Shown here: positions 11,927-24,790 of the stretch, piece after piece
Layout of the letters: each line of letters starts with the position of its first letter
Numbering within the stretch: the first letter of the stretch is position 1
Origin: Albifimbria verrucaria
Taxonomy: Eukaryota; Ascomycota; Sordariomycetes; Hypocreales; Stachybotryaceae
Assembly (NCBI GenBank): GCA_020081605.1
Contig: JAHREC010000019.1
Span: 992,001 to 1,056,000, forward strand
DNA length: 64,000 nucleotides
Direction: 5' to 3'
Notes under the pieces: generated by a model
What the model saw: the letters and a program-made list of their open reading frames with translations, nothing else
What the model was told of the DNA's origin: nothing
Databases searched by the model: none
Made by a program: the position numbers and the translations under genes

Positions 11927-12309
11927 CGAGGTAATATGGGCACTCCAAATGAGGGAAATGCGCAAAGATTAAAGGTGGGACGACGAGGACGCAAGACCCT
12001 TGACGAGTCTTGAATGCGGTAAGAGAAAGACAGTCATCCACAAGGGGAATTCAATGGATTGGCTGCTTTTGGAGAGCCTCTCTCGCTGCCATCGGCTTGG
12101 GGACTTGGTGGTTCCGCCCGGCCTCTTTACAGTAGGTAGTAGGTATGCGGGTATTTGGAGAAAGCATACACACGGTACAGGTACAGATGGCTGGGGTCGA
12201 CCGAGCCGGGGTCGTGAGTGGTGACAAGGTGACGGCGCCTAGACCGATATTCCCATGCCAAGCAAGAGGCGTGAGGAGAAACAAAAAGACGGACAAGGGT
12301 CGAGATAGC

Positions 12310-12337
12310 AAGGGAAAGGGAAGGGAAGGGAAGGGAG
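12310..12337. repeat. (AAGGG)n purine repeat
   Basis: Five to six tandem AGGGA units inside a purine-rich strand. Confidence 0.85.
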
Positions 12338-12715
12338 GAGAGCAAGGCGAGGGGATAGGGAATGAGGTGGATGATATAAGTGAATTACGTACCTTGTGTA
12401 AGTTGAGTTGGACAATTAATTGCCCCGTAGGTCGGGATTGATAAGGAATTGATTCAGGAATCCTTGTCGCAATTCACGAGAGGATTCGAGCCGTGGAATT
12501 CGCAAGGGAAGCGTGCGAGGCAATGATGGGCTGGGGCGTGAGACAGATCGACAATAGCTTAAAATCTGGTCAGCGTGGGAGGGAAGAGTAAAACCCCGCG
12601 GGCGAAAGACTCCGAGTCGGATGATTTGCTGCAGGTCGTGTCGACCGGGGTCTTGGTTTTGTGAATGTGTATGCGTCTCTGTGGACGGATGGACGGGCAG
12701 GATGCGGTAAGTAAG

Positions 12716-12743
12716 GTAAGGTAAGGTATGGTATGGTATGGTA
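12716..12743. repeat. GGTAA/GGTAT pentanucleotide repeat
   Basis: Tandem pentamers changing from GGTAA to GGTAT within the array, which suggests slippage followed by point change. Confidence 0.85.
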
Positions 12744-15700
12744 AAGCGTGGTGGTAGTGCAATGTACCGTAGTGCGGTGCGGTGTGGTGCGGTATAGGAT
12801 GTGATGGGTTGGTTGGTTGGGTTGGGATGTGATGGGTTTTGGAGATGCAGAGGGCGAAGGGAGGGCTTTTTAGTGGGAGCGAGATGGATCATAAATCGGC
12901 CTTAGCAGAAGCCAAGTCACGACAGGGCTTACCTGGTGCAGTGCAAATCCCAAGGGTCCTGCTGCGGACGACGACGACGACGAATTGATTTTTTTGTCGC
13001 GCAAAATCCCGAGCTCCCGTTTCCTGGAGAAGCCGTTAGATCCTTCGATGATGCTATGGTTTTCGCCGCCGCTCGCCGAATGCCAGAGAGTGGGGATGGG
13101 CGTAGCGTCGCGTTTGCGTTGCGTTGCGTTGGCTCTGGTCGACCCTCCAGCACTTCCTCGGAGCTGCAACTAAAAACTGTGGAGACGATCTCGGAGCAGA
13201 ACCGGTGATAGAGCAGAGCACAAGCAGAAGCAGCGCAGACTAGACGAGAGGAAGAGGGCGGGCCGAGCGAGCCTGTCAGCGTCGTGTGGGAACTCTGTTT
13301 TTTCTGAGACTGAGACGGAGAACGAGGTCACACGAGGCCTTGCCTCTCGCTTCTATTGTCTTCTTCGGTGTCGGTCACGTCTTGGGTATTCTATCCCTTG
13401 TCGGTTGGTTTGTATGGGGATCAGAGGATACGAGATGTAAGTGCCAAACAGAAAGCACGGGACAATAATAAAAATGAATCAAAGAGCAGAAACAGAATAC
13501 TTGTGTTGTGGAGAGGAAAGAAACTTAGGAAAAAAGGAACACTTGCAACAAAAAATAATAATCACAAGCTGCCAAGTTCACGCTGCACTGCTTAAGGACC
13601 CCTCCCCGTCACCTGGACAGGAGCCAAGCCTTGTCTCTATCGCCCTCTCCTCCTCCTCTTCCAAAGACCTCAGTCAGACAGACAACCAAAAACCCCAGGT
13701 TTTAGTGGCTCGGCCCTCCAGACGCAACAAGGGGTGCAACGTAACCACACCGAACGGCCAGGCGGTGTTTCTCGACACAATTTGGCATGGCAGACTGACC
13801 TGACCCCCTCGTCTAATCTCTCTTTCCCTCGTCTTCCCTTCGCTTGTTCGGCGTGCATCGCTGGCCATGTGAGCGGCCGTCGACTCAAAGAACTCAAGCT
13901 CCGTCTGCCAGCCAAAGTCTAACGAACCAAGTCGCTGCGCCGGCTTCCCGGCAGACCCTCCTAGTCGGTCGTTAATGCCGTCAACTCGCCTCACCTCGCG
14001 CCCCAAGGTGGGAAATATCTCGGCATCTCATTGATCAACGGCATCTAGCGTCCCGGGGACCCTTTCTCGACCCTGCATTTCTGCTTCTCTGCCACGGATG
14101 CCTCGGGACCAACACCAACTCGGTTTGCTTTTCTGGCGCAGCGCCATGTATGTACCCTGACCGCACGTATCTGGACATGGACAGCCCCGTGGTCTGCCAC
14201 GTAAGATCTGGACAGTCAGCCTAGGAACCCTTTGGGTCTTGGCTTGAGCCCTAAACCGCAGCTGATCGACGCCGGAATGATGTGATGGTGCCAAAAACTG
14301 ATCTCCTGCGGAACCAATCCGACCAATCCCCGCCCGTGCCTTCTAAGCTGCAACCCTGTAGTCTGTAGCCCGTTCGAGTCAGGCATTCGTCTCTGTCCGG
14401 GGGACAATCGACACCACCACCTGTATCTGATACTGCGCGGTCAGAAGCCCGTCATGGCCCCGTCACTGGTGACCACACCGATCAGGACCCTCCCATCTCG
14501 ATCGTGAACATGCGGCTCGGCGTGATCATTGTGCATTTGGATCAAAGGGTTTCATGATTACATTCTACATTCCCCAGGATGCTTATTCGCCTCTCGTTTC
14601 CCGCCCACCGCCGCTGTGCCAAGCATGGATGATTAGTGGTTGCGGGCACTGCTCCGGCGACTATGGCTGTCCTCGTGTAACGGCTTCGGGTTGTTCTCAG
14701 CCAATGGAACCTTAACGTTATCTGTCGAACCAGAGTGCATCGATTCCCAAACTATCTTCTGCCAAGAGCAACGACTCGTCTTTACTGCTTCGCCTCGTTG
14801 CATTGCCTACTCATTCATACCATTCTACCCGACCAAACCTACCATCGGTCGCGCCGACTTCACACGATCCATCTCCACCGTGGAGACATGATATTGAAGC
14901 ACTTACAGTACAGACGAACCACCATGGCCCCCGATCTCACCGTTGTTCATGCTCTGCTGCGCAATCGCAAACAGGCCCCCTCTGGGCACTGATCATATCC
15001 TGGCTGTGCCGCTGATCTAGTCAATTTCCTGTCGACGAGCGTAGCCGCGCTAGAAGCCATCTGGAACAGCACGTCCCGGTGTTGGTTGACGTAGTTTGTG
15101 GCCCCGTTGCGGGAAATGGAGACCGTCCCCTGCCCTGTGCGTCCTGGGCCCACGATCTTTTTCTCCGTGTAATTAAACAAGGCCCTGATGCGCTGTCATG
15201 TTTTTCGAAAACTTCTTCTAGAGGCACAATGCCGTGCTTGGTGTATTCATGCGCGGCTAAAATTCGCCGTGCCGCTGCCCCCAAGTTGGACCCTGCCCTG
15301 GCATGACAACCCTCCGAGATGGTGATCGGCTGGTCGACTGCCTTGTTTGCTGGCCCAGCGTAATGCTGTCTTTCGTGTTTCACAAATGCGCACAGCAAAC
15401 TGCCACTTCCTGGATTTCGTCGACACTAGCTTCCGACGACGTGACTGCAAAAATCAGGGCAGCGCCCAGCTAGCTTGGCCTGTGCCATCCAGATCCTTGC
15501 TATCCATCTACTCTACTGGCCCTCCAAGGCAGCCAGCGCAGGCCCCTAGGAACCGTCTGGCTTTAGCTCCAACCAAAAGAAAGCATGATAAGAAAAATCT
15601 GCTGCCAACTCATCAGCCCTGGTGGTTTAGTCATGCCTCCATACCGATCGACGAGCCACGTAAAGGTAATACCAGGCTTGCGACATTGCAGGCCTCTGGT

Positions 15701-17360
15701 ATTCTCGTAAGACAAGAACGTTTGCTGTCAATCCGGCTGAGCTCCACCGGGGACCTGTGTAATGCAGAGCGCGGCCCATCTCCGAGATACCCAGCGCCGC
15801 TGAGGTCATTGCGGCCCCCAACGGCGACCCAGGCCTTTGGATTCTTTGACACATAACTGTATTTTATGATTGCTAACGGATACTGACTCAGTAATGCAGG
15901 GTAAGTTGTAAAGATTGTGAGCTGTTGTGATCTTGGTGGTGACAGCGACACGTGTGTAATGCGCGGCCTTTTGCTCGTTCCTCAGTCCACAAAACCCAAA
16001 CTTGAGCTACTCAGCCAGCTCTCTTGGCGCAGACAGCATATTATGGCATCACGAGCGCGGCCCGTGGGTCTGGAACTAGGAATAAGCTTCGTGGAGGAAA
16101 CTCTACACCACGACTGAGCGCCTTTCGCCGAAGCAAGGGACGGACCTGTCCAATAACGACGCTCACGCCGCAAGTTTCGGGCGCCATGGCTGGCTGTGCC
16201 TGAGGGGCCGGTTCGGCCGCGGCTACTGCAGGTGGCGAAGACACATGCCATGCGAAGTTGTTCCGGGGATCCGGTAATAATGGTCTGTAGGGCCTGGAGT
16301 CACCGGGTTTCGCTGAGGGTGTCTGGGAAGGTTAGACTACGGATAAGAGGCATCTCAACGTGCACTGTAATCTAGTATCGAGATCGGTAAGTTCTACGGT
16401 ATTGTTGAGGATGGCATAGTCGGCTATCTCCTGGTCCCCGGATCCCTATTGTAGCCGTTTTCAGAAATGTTGCCCTGACTGTCAAGATCGATCTGCAACA
16501 CATCGATCTCACTGTAAACGTGACTGGCCCTCCTTGACCGGGAGTTGTGTGACGTGCAGAGCCGCGCGGCCAGTGGCATCGTCGCAGTCTTGATAATCTG
16601 TCACTCTATTGAAGGCCCTTGTCACTAAACATGCTGCTGCATGGTCTTTCTGTTCATGATGTTGTAGTCTGCGCTGAGCTGTGACGCAGAACTGGTCGGT
16701 CTATGAACCCTTCTGTGACGCCATCACCAAGCCGTTTCGTCACTTCGACGTGGGTTGTGCCGGACCTTCCATACTCGACAACATATATTATAGTCAGACA
16801 GTAATCGATTTGGAATCGCGGCGATATCAACTAGAGGTGGCAAATGGTTGATTCCAAAACCCGGAGTAATCGTTCCTTATAGACAACGACAATAGCACAT
16901 CATTACCACTCCGCTAATTGTAATTGAGCGTAATGAGAAATCATGTCAATTGCTCTTATTCCACATCGTTGTGACAGCTCACAAACGCCACCTTTAGCTT
17001 AGGACTTGTGTCAAAATGATAGTCATCATCAAAGAACTCTCAATGTGTGCATTCAACAGGTCATACGAAGAATAGCTGGTGGTGATAGGCTTATTCCTAT
17101 TCCGATCATATGTGTGATGCTACCCGGAAATTGTTGATGTCTTTGAGTTTAAGTATACCTATGTGTAAACTTGAGGTTTCGACCAACTATGGAAATGAGT
17201 AACTATCGTGCGTTTCGAGCAAAATGGCATGAAGCACTTCCACTTCAGCCGAGCCTATCATATGACAACAGCTTGTAATGAGTTCAACAGTAGCAAGAGA
17301 ACATATAATACCTTACTTAAACTGTCGAAGCTGTGCCTTTGTGAACATTATCTTCAACCT

Positions 17361-18104
17361 TCACTTCCTCTCCCTCAAACGGAATCCTTCCAACACAATG
17401 ATTTTGGCCATGTTCGTGGTCAACTTGACCTCCTTCTTACCAACTCTACCAGCTCTCACCTCCTCTTCCGTCGCCCAAACAAAGTCCTGATGCTCCTTTG
17501 GATCCAGCCTTACGTCACCTTCCGCTACACCCACCTCAAATGTAAAGTGCCCGTAGATTCGGTTCCTGCGCCCCAACGCTGGGATCGCCATATACTCCCG
17601 GCCCGTCTCATCCCGCACCGGCACGCATCGCCGCATGCGTATCGCTTCTAGCCCGGACTCCTCCCATAGCTCGCGCGCACAGCCATCGAGGATAGTAGCG
17701 TCACGGGCGGGCTCGAGAGCGCCGCCGGGAGGTTCCCATCGAAGGGGCATAGTGTCGTGGGCTGCGCGCTGAACCAGGAGTATGCGGTTCTGAGAGTCAA
17801 AGACAAGCGCTGAGACAATGAATCCATCAAAGTGTTTCTGGTTGATACGGAGCCATTCTTGTGGGGAGACATTCCATGGTGCTGCGGCTTCATCGATTGT
17901 AAAGCGGAAGGCTGGCTGTAATTCAGCGGTAGACGCTGGAACTTCCTCTCCTGTCATGTTTCTGTTTCTCGAGTTCAAATAGTGATGGCCATCGCCTGTG
18001 AGTGGGTGCCGATGCCTAGATATCTCTTGAGACTGCTTGCTGCATAAAATTAAATGATACGAGAAAACTGCAGTTGATTCAGCTTCAGCCTCCATCTGTT
18101 TCAT
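17361..18104 (-). CDS. Nudix hydrolase family protein
   Basis: Uninterrupted 247-residue reading frame. A Nudix fold begins near residue 90 (FIVSALVFDSQNRILLVQRA) and continues through WEPPGG and RELWEESGL, the second half of the Nudix box that binds the catalytic metal. HQDFVWATEEEV follows near the C-terminus. Such enzymes hydrolyse nucleoside diphosphates linked to another group; the substrate cannot be read from sequence. The first Glu of the canonical GX5EX7REUXEEXGU box is an Ala here and the spacing to the glycines is shifted, so activity may be altered. An internal ATG at 17957 (MTGEEVPAS) begins just before the conserved part and may be the real start. Its upstream neighbour is the divergent NLR gene. 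Confidence 0.85.
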   Translation of the reverse strand: MKQMEAEAESTAVFSYHLILCSKQSQEISRHRHPLTGDGHHYLNSRNRNMTGEEVPASTAELQPAFRFTIDEAAAPWNVSPQEWLRINQKHFDGFIVSALVFDSQNRILLVQRAAHDTMPLRWEPPGGALEPARDATILDGCARELWEESGLEAIRMRRCVPVRDETGREYMAIPALGRRNRIYGHFTFEVGVAEGDVRLDPKEHQDFVWATEEEVRAGRVGKKEVKLTTNMAKIIVLEGFRLRERK

Positions 18105-18796
18105 GCTTCTCTACATCCCCACAGTTTAGCTAGGCAGCAGGCCTCATAGCTGTTAAACCTTGCCGCAGTACGCAAAAGGTGTGAACAATCGTGCTGTTTT
18201 CCATAGCACAAATTGCAACAGCCCGAAAATAATGCCAAGTAATTATTTCGCTCTTCTCTCCTGAAACCGAGATCTCGAACATAAAACTCCAGCCAGACTG
18301 GACGTCTGAAGCTGTTTAATGGCAGGGTTACATAGACTGAGCACTGCCCGTTATGGTTGTTGTTTTCATTGCGCTCTAACTATAGTCTCAATGCTTCTAA
18401 CATCTCATGATAGTCCCTGCTCACTTAACGAAGGCTTGGAGTTACAATGTGAGTTGCCAACCATATATTCACTACGAGAGCCAGGGTCTCAGGCGACCCC
18501 ACTGCCACCTAAACATACCATCGTCAAGGATGCTTGCCTCTTGGGTATTTTTACTCGCCAGCTTACACGTGACAATATTGCGCCCCATCTCTCAGGACAA
18601 ATAGGTAACACTGCTCATATGCAGTCAATGAGCATGATGTCCACTGGAACACTTCATGTCGAAACATCAATCCACGGAGGCGGTGCATGGTTAGAACACC
18701 TCTTCAAGACTTCATGAGGAACCTCAGTCATTTTAAACCCTAGCCAACCTCTGCTTGATTTGGGACGTATCCAATTGCAGCACATTCGGAGGGAAG
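18105..18796. other. divergent intergenic region
   Basis: Spacer between the divergently transcribed Nudix and NACHT-ankyrin genes, with both promoters expected here. Nothing specific recognised. Confidence 0.4.
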
Positions 18797-21700
18797 ATGA
18801 AGGCGTTGCTATCGAGAGGCAAGACCAAATTGAAGAGCGCTTATCGAAAATCTGCTTCACCAAACCCATCGACGACAAATGTTAGCGCAAACAGTCAGGA
18901 GTCTGGAAATCATGGACAGGACTCAGTGGTGCCGGAGCGGCCGTTTAGCTGTCGTGAAAACGTCGCACCGAGTGAAAGCCTGGATGTTGACATTGTCGAT
19001 AGTACAGGGAGTCAGTCGTTCTCCTAGAAACCTCTGACTCATCCACAGCACCTCATCCAGCTGATTCGAACGAGGAAGTTCAGAGAACCCAGCTCCATCG
19101 ATTCAAGCATTTCCGGCTTCTGTTGCGCCTCCTTCGGTCGCGCCACCTTCTGCAGATGCGACCGTAAGCTCTGAATTCGCAATGCTAGACTCTTCGAATG
19201 TCTATTCTCAAGATGCCTACTGGTACCTCGCCATGAAGCGTTTAGACGAGAGTGAAAGGAAGGCCTTGAAAGAGCTTAACTTGACTTTTGATGGTGACGC
19301 GAACGGTCTTGGGACTGCTGCGACAGCTACGACCAAGTGGCCAGCAACCAAACCAAGCAAACCCGGCTTTAACGATGAAAATGCCTCAAAGCTTGCATCG
19401 CTGGTTTCTGAGAGAATCAATCGGCTAGATGACAAGGCATGGCGGTTTCGATTTCGTGGTCGAGACATCATACTCCGTGATTTGGCCACCAAGGTTGTCA
19501 CTTGGCTGAACAAGTTCAAAGAAATAGGGGACATAGCCATTCAGATTGACCCTGTTCATGCCGCACTGCCGTGGGCGGCCATTAGGTTCTTGTTGCTGGT
19601 AAGTTTGTTCTTCAAATTTAGATGTGTAAGACGTAGGAAGCATATACTGTGCCGTATAATGATCGTGGAAATGACAGCAGCTAATTCCCAATAGGCAGCA
19701 ACTGCTGAACAAGAGCTCGCAGGTCACATGCTCATCGGCTCGGAGAAAGTGAGCTACTTACTGGCAAGGTGCCAAATTTACAAAAAGCTCTATCTAAGTG
19801 AGCTGGAGGATGCACAATATGAAAGTGCCGTGTTGCTGAGAAAAACTTTGGTCGATCTTTATGCTGCAATCCTGAGGTTCTTGGTCTATCTGATGAAGCT
19901 GGCGACCAACTCATCTGCCAGAAGGGGTCTTCATGCGACTCTCAACCCTCATCGGCTCTCTGAGAGGCTTTCGCATCTTGAAACGCTTGAGTCAAAGATT
20001 GAGACAGAAGCCAGCAATTGTGAGCGAGAAACCAGAGCACTATGTGACGCTGCTTGGGATCGGAAGATGGATGACATGCACAACATTCTTTCGAGACATG
20101 TTCTCCTTTCAGAAGAAGAAAGAGAAAAGCACTTTGAAGCATGTGCATTAGACGAGAGGTGTGCCATTTTGCAATGGATATCGGACATTCAATACGAAGC
20201 AGACCTTTACAACGCTCGAATGGGGAGGACAGAAGGAACAGGTCAATGGCTCCTGGAAGATCCCGTCTATCATGACTGGAGAACCACAAGCGCTTCTATA
20301 TGCCTTTGGTTACACGGCATACGTAAGTTGATTCCCTCAACTAACCGAAACACCGGCCGTATACCTTTGTAACTAACAGGCTCTCTCAGCTGGCGCTGGC
20401 AAGACAAAGCTTTCCACGAAAGTTGTCGATGACCTGTTTTCCCATATTTCTGGCCAAGGAAGCAATGAAGGCCTGGCATTCTTTTCTGCGACCGCAACCG
20501 GGAGAAACACAAAGATCCCGTATGGGTTCTGAGAACCCTGCTACGCCAACTTGCTGCATCTCTGTCTGATACCACCATCGTCAAATGCATCCGTAATACG
20601 TACATTGAAGCAAAAGGCAAAGGCTTTGCATCACCAATTACCCAAGAGAAATGTGCCGCTTTACTGCTGGAGATGGCCAATATTTTCCCACAAATCACCT
20701 TCGTGCTGGATGGGCTTGACGAATGCGATAAAGATACTCGTAGTTCACTCATAGATATTTTGGATGCTACGATGCGAAAGTCTGGCCACCCGGTTAAAAT
20801 CTTCATTGCAAGTCGAGAGCATGACGATATAGCATTGCGATACTCTTCTGGAGATCACCTCAAGGTGACTGCGGCCCGAAACCAAAGCGACATCGAGAAG
20901 TTTGTTTCGGATCGAATGTTGTCTAGTCGATATTGTCGTACGCGCATGTCAAAGACTTTGAGAGAGCAGGTGTTGACAGCGTTCCAGACAAAGAGTCAAG
21001 GCATGTAAGTGGCTCCCCTTTTTCCATTCTTTCCAAGAATATATTTCTTGGGGAGAAATAGCGACTAATTCCAATTCAACAGGTTTCAATGGGCTGCATT
21101 ACATATACAGGAGCTACTGAAGCTGGAACGTGATAGTGACGTTCGTAAGTATTTGGACGAATTGCCTGTCGGCATCAAGGCTGCTTATGACAAGATATAC
21201 AAAAAATACAATCAGAGAGGGAGCCAAAGCGACGTCGCCATTGCGGCGATGAAGATAATGATATGCGCCTTCAGACCCCTGACACCGGGCGAGTTGGCTA
21301 TTGCAGCATGTCAAGTTCTCGGCCAGGACTTTAATGAGGATATCGACATCGGTCCTTTATATTTGCTGGAGGCTTGCCACGATCTAGTTGAGGTATTTCA
21401 TAGCGGAGCAGTCTTCCCTAGATACGTGGTTGCGGAGGAGGCGCAGCTACTACGTAGAGTTATGGAGCGTGATTATTTTGATGAGCCTCAGCAGCATGAT
21501 AGGACTTACACACCTTTCAAGAGAGCGTCTGGGGTAGGCTCATCGAGAAGTAGCATCTCGTCGCTGGGGTCGCACAAGCTACGCCAACGCACAAGTGATA
21601 TTGAGACAGATGAAAAAGCCAGCTACGAGGTTGAAGACGTAGTATGTTGCCGGTTCTCACATCTCTCTGTCACAGAATATCTCCTTACTCAGTGGGATAT

Positions 21701-24016
21701 TACTGAGCTGAACGCATTCACTGCTAAGCTATGTTTTCATACGCTGATGAGGTTTTCTATTCCCGGTACGTACGAAGACCAGCAACGAGGGCCAGGACCG
21801 CCGGCACTACCGGACGTTGGGTACGTGCCACTGGGGAAAGCCTACCAGTATGTTGAAGCATTCGCAAAATGGATGTTTACCGATGTGGCAGCTAGCTGGA
21901 AATACAATGGCAACACCAAAGACTTTAACCTCAGAAGACGTTTTCACGAGCATTATCTTGCAATATTGGAGATGCCGGATGGATTTAAACACCCGGATTT
22001 GGAGCTTGTGTCCCGTCAAGCACCCGTAGCTTGGCTTCAATATTGTATCGAATATTGGTACCGGCACGTGAAAGCCGCGACAGATTCACCCGCCACCACA
22101 GCAGAAACCAAGCATAGTTTGAACAATCTCTTGCACAAATTTTATGGCCATCCGATTAACGGAAGCTACTTTTGGAGGGCGTGGGCTGTGATGTTTAAAT
22201 TATTTGAGCGCAGGAGTTGGCAGCTGTCAATCAGACTTATTGGCTTCCAACGCTTAATGCCTGCCTTTTGGTGTGCCGGGGCTGGAGATAAGGACTTCTT
22301 AGTCAAGTGGATGGATGAAGGTCTCCTGGATGTCAACTTCGCCTCTGATGGCTGGAACGGGAGCACCAGACTTGGGATGGAGCTTCCTGAGCATGACCGT
22401 ACGCTGGATTTCTACACCGATACTTTCAGTTTGTTCACGACAGCGCTGACAAACAGAAACGAAAATATATGCATTGAGCTGTTAAGTCGAGGTGCAGGTC
22501 AAGACTTCAGCACTCAACGGGAATCTATGATTGAGTTTGCAATTCGATCAAAGAAGGTCAACCTTGTGCGACAGTATGTAGATAGCGGCATCGACTTAAA
22601 GAAGGAATACTATCATGGGAACCTGCTTCACTCGGCCATCCACGCCGGTGTACTAGAGATGGTGCAGTTGTTCGTTCGGGCTGGAGTTGACCTCAACCTT
22701 CGAGCGTCAGGGTTCCACATTCCTTGGTCACTCACACCACTCGAACTAGCATGTCTTCTCCCTATTTCTGAGAAAATATCGATTTATCTTGTCGGGCTGG
22801 TATCCAGTATCACCGCAGACCACCCTTTAGCTGTTTCGTTTGCGGCCTTGACGAACAAGCGGGAGTTTTTGTCGGTTGTTGCATCTTCTGGCGCCGATAT
22901 GGACGCTTGTGTTCCGGATATCAAGTCTGAGAAGCCGTTGCCTTTCCGTGTCGGAGAGACGCCTCTATTAAGCGTCATACGATGCACTCTATATAGGTCG
23001 TCTCGATTCATCCTGAATCTTGATACCAGACGAGAAGCACTCCAGATACTGCTGAAATATGGTGCCAATCCAAACGTGATTGGGGTTGACGGGCTGGCCG
23101 CATTGCAGATGGCAATTTATGGGGAGAATCACGATTTAAGCGTACCGCTCATTCTCTACGGCGCAGACTTGACAGTCAGGGATAATAATGGAACCACAGT
23201 GTTACAGTTGGTTTCCAGGCAAGGCGATCTGAGTCTTATTCGGCTTCTCGTCTCGCAAGGGGTCAACGTGAACGAAGTGTCAGGAGTGTACAGGACAGCG
23301 CTTCGTGCGGCCTTTATCAAGGCCATTCCTCCAACAACGTTATTCGATTCTCATGGGAGTCCCACTGATCCATATAAAGGCTTCTTCGAACAGTCTGATG
23401 GTGAAGAAGAGTACTGTTGGTCGGCAGATGATGAACAAAGCAATGAAGATAATATTAGACAGGCTGATTTTAATGCAGTGGTGGAAAAAGGTCGGATCAT
23501 AATTCAGATCTTGTGAACGCAATATCTCACTCATCTGACCCTGAAGGATCTATTTCTGGCGATTCACATGACTCCATCTTGAGAGACACGCTCCATGGAT
23601 CGGAATGTACAACTCCAAATGCTTCCTGGGCATTTGAACCTCGGGTTCGTTGGCCAGAACAGCGATTAAAGCCGAGTAGCCTTCGCGAACAGCTCCGGGC
23701 CGGTATAAAACCACCCGAGCTCTTTGAGAGCAACAACCGAAGTGCGGCGTTCTTCGTTCTGGTGGAGTGTGGCGCAGTCTTTGACAGAGGACACTACTCT
23801 GGGATTGACGATGATGAAATTGATATGATGGAGCTTTTGTTCACGGCGTGTTTAGAACAACTGAGGAGTCGATCTTCAGACCGGGGCATTCTTGGTAGGT
23901 TTCACAAACGTTCAAAATATTCTTGGGAGGATGCAGAACGTCTTTTTATCACACGACATGATGGGTATACTATGGTCAAGTACTTGTTGAATACGGAAGA
24001 AGGTATTTTCCCATGA
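18797..24016 (+). CDS. NACHT_N-NACHT-ankyrin NLR protein
   Basis: Large STAND/NLR-type protein. The start [15 protein letters not shown] is typical of this group. An N-terminal fungal NACHT-associated helical domain ([40 protein letters not shown]) is followed by [19 protein letters not shown] (Walker A, formed across the intron 20333-20389) and [13 protein letters not shown] (Walker B). A winged-helix/helical part comes next ([32 protein letters not shown]), then ankyrin-like repeats from about 22440 ([53 protein letters not shown]). Other introns: 19599-19694 and 21005-21082. Frame slips at about 19010-19030, 19086-19088 (A run), 20482-20485 (T4) and 23485-23489 (A5) split it into separate open frames, but domain continuity across each argues for one gene. 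Expected role: NTP-driven sensor in heterologous recognition or cell-death signalling. No known effector domain is seen at the N-terminus. Confidence 0.8.
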
Positions 24017-24790
24017 GAGGATAAGGATAGTAGGTGATAGTCATTTACGTATGCAATCAGAGTTGAGTAAATAGAAGATGGGACAAAGCAAGTAGAACTA
24101 CGTTGAAACTACATAGCCATGCCCAATCATTCCAAAATTACTATGAGTAAGAGACAGTAGCTCTGTACCCGGTTCTTGAATCGTCTCCGGTTCCCACGAT
24201 AAAGATGCGGCATGGATAAATGCCGTGACTGGAGGAATTGTCTGCATCTGGATTAATAAGAGATTTGTTACCATTTCTCATCAAATTCTCTACCGAAAAA
24301 CAAGTCACAGGCCAAGACGCAGACAGACCATGACGCCCTCACAGCTTCATGCAGCGGCCCAATTTTGGCCCGAACCTATTTCCCAGATAGGCTATTCGGC
24401 AATCCGATTTGGCCCCACCTTCTACCCGGCCCCCGCTCCCATCGCCAAACCCGCTGCGCCCAAGAACTCCCGGGCCAACCTTGCCAGGCTATGCGTGTGC
24501 GGAGGCACGATGCAGAGTTTAAGGAATTTCCTGTTCTGGAATATGGTTGCAGCTTCACCCGCCTCGTTCGGCGTGGCGGCGAGGCCGTCTTGGAGATGTG
24601 AAAGGCTTGTTTTTGACGATGGATTGATGAGCGGGTGTATATAAGATGAGGGTTGTGTCTCATCTGTTTAGACTCAAAGCATCACCAGCATTCGATCAAA
24701 CAGCCTCATAAGTCTTCCACACACTTGAAAAATAACCAACTACTCCACTTAATACCTCTTCATCAATCAACCAACATCAACACAACCACC
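24017..24790. other. promoter region of the MDR oxidoreductase
   Basis: No gene. A TATA-like box lies about 150 bp before the downstream ATG, and a CA-rich leader (24700-24790) is typical of a well-expressed fungal 5' UTR. Confidence 0.5.
24638..24644 (+). promoter_or_regulatory. TATA box of the MDR oxidoreductase gene
   Basis: TATATAA, about 150 bp upstream of the ATG at 24791, followed by a CA-rich, G-poor leader. Confidence 0.55.

Larger units (their letters stand above)
11136..17360. other. 6.2-kb stretch without a recognisable gene
   Basis: Only short overlapping open frames with no family resemblance. The part next to the arrestin start (11.1-13.2 kb) is rich in purine/pyrimidine microsatellites and may be a long 5' leader or promoter. 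From 13.8 to 16.8 kb the sequence is mixed-composition without coding bias. A decayed transposon cannot be excluded, but no ends or transposase motif were seen. Confidence 0.4.

Noticed and set aside
11881..12013. Telomere-like or subtelomeric repeat
   Set aside because: The unit is GGAT, not TTAGGG, in a short internal array.
24225..24644. 139-residue open frame before the MDR gene
   Set aside because: No family resemblance. It covers the TATA box and promoter of the downstream gene.
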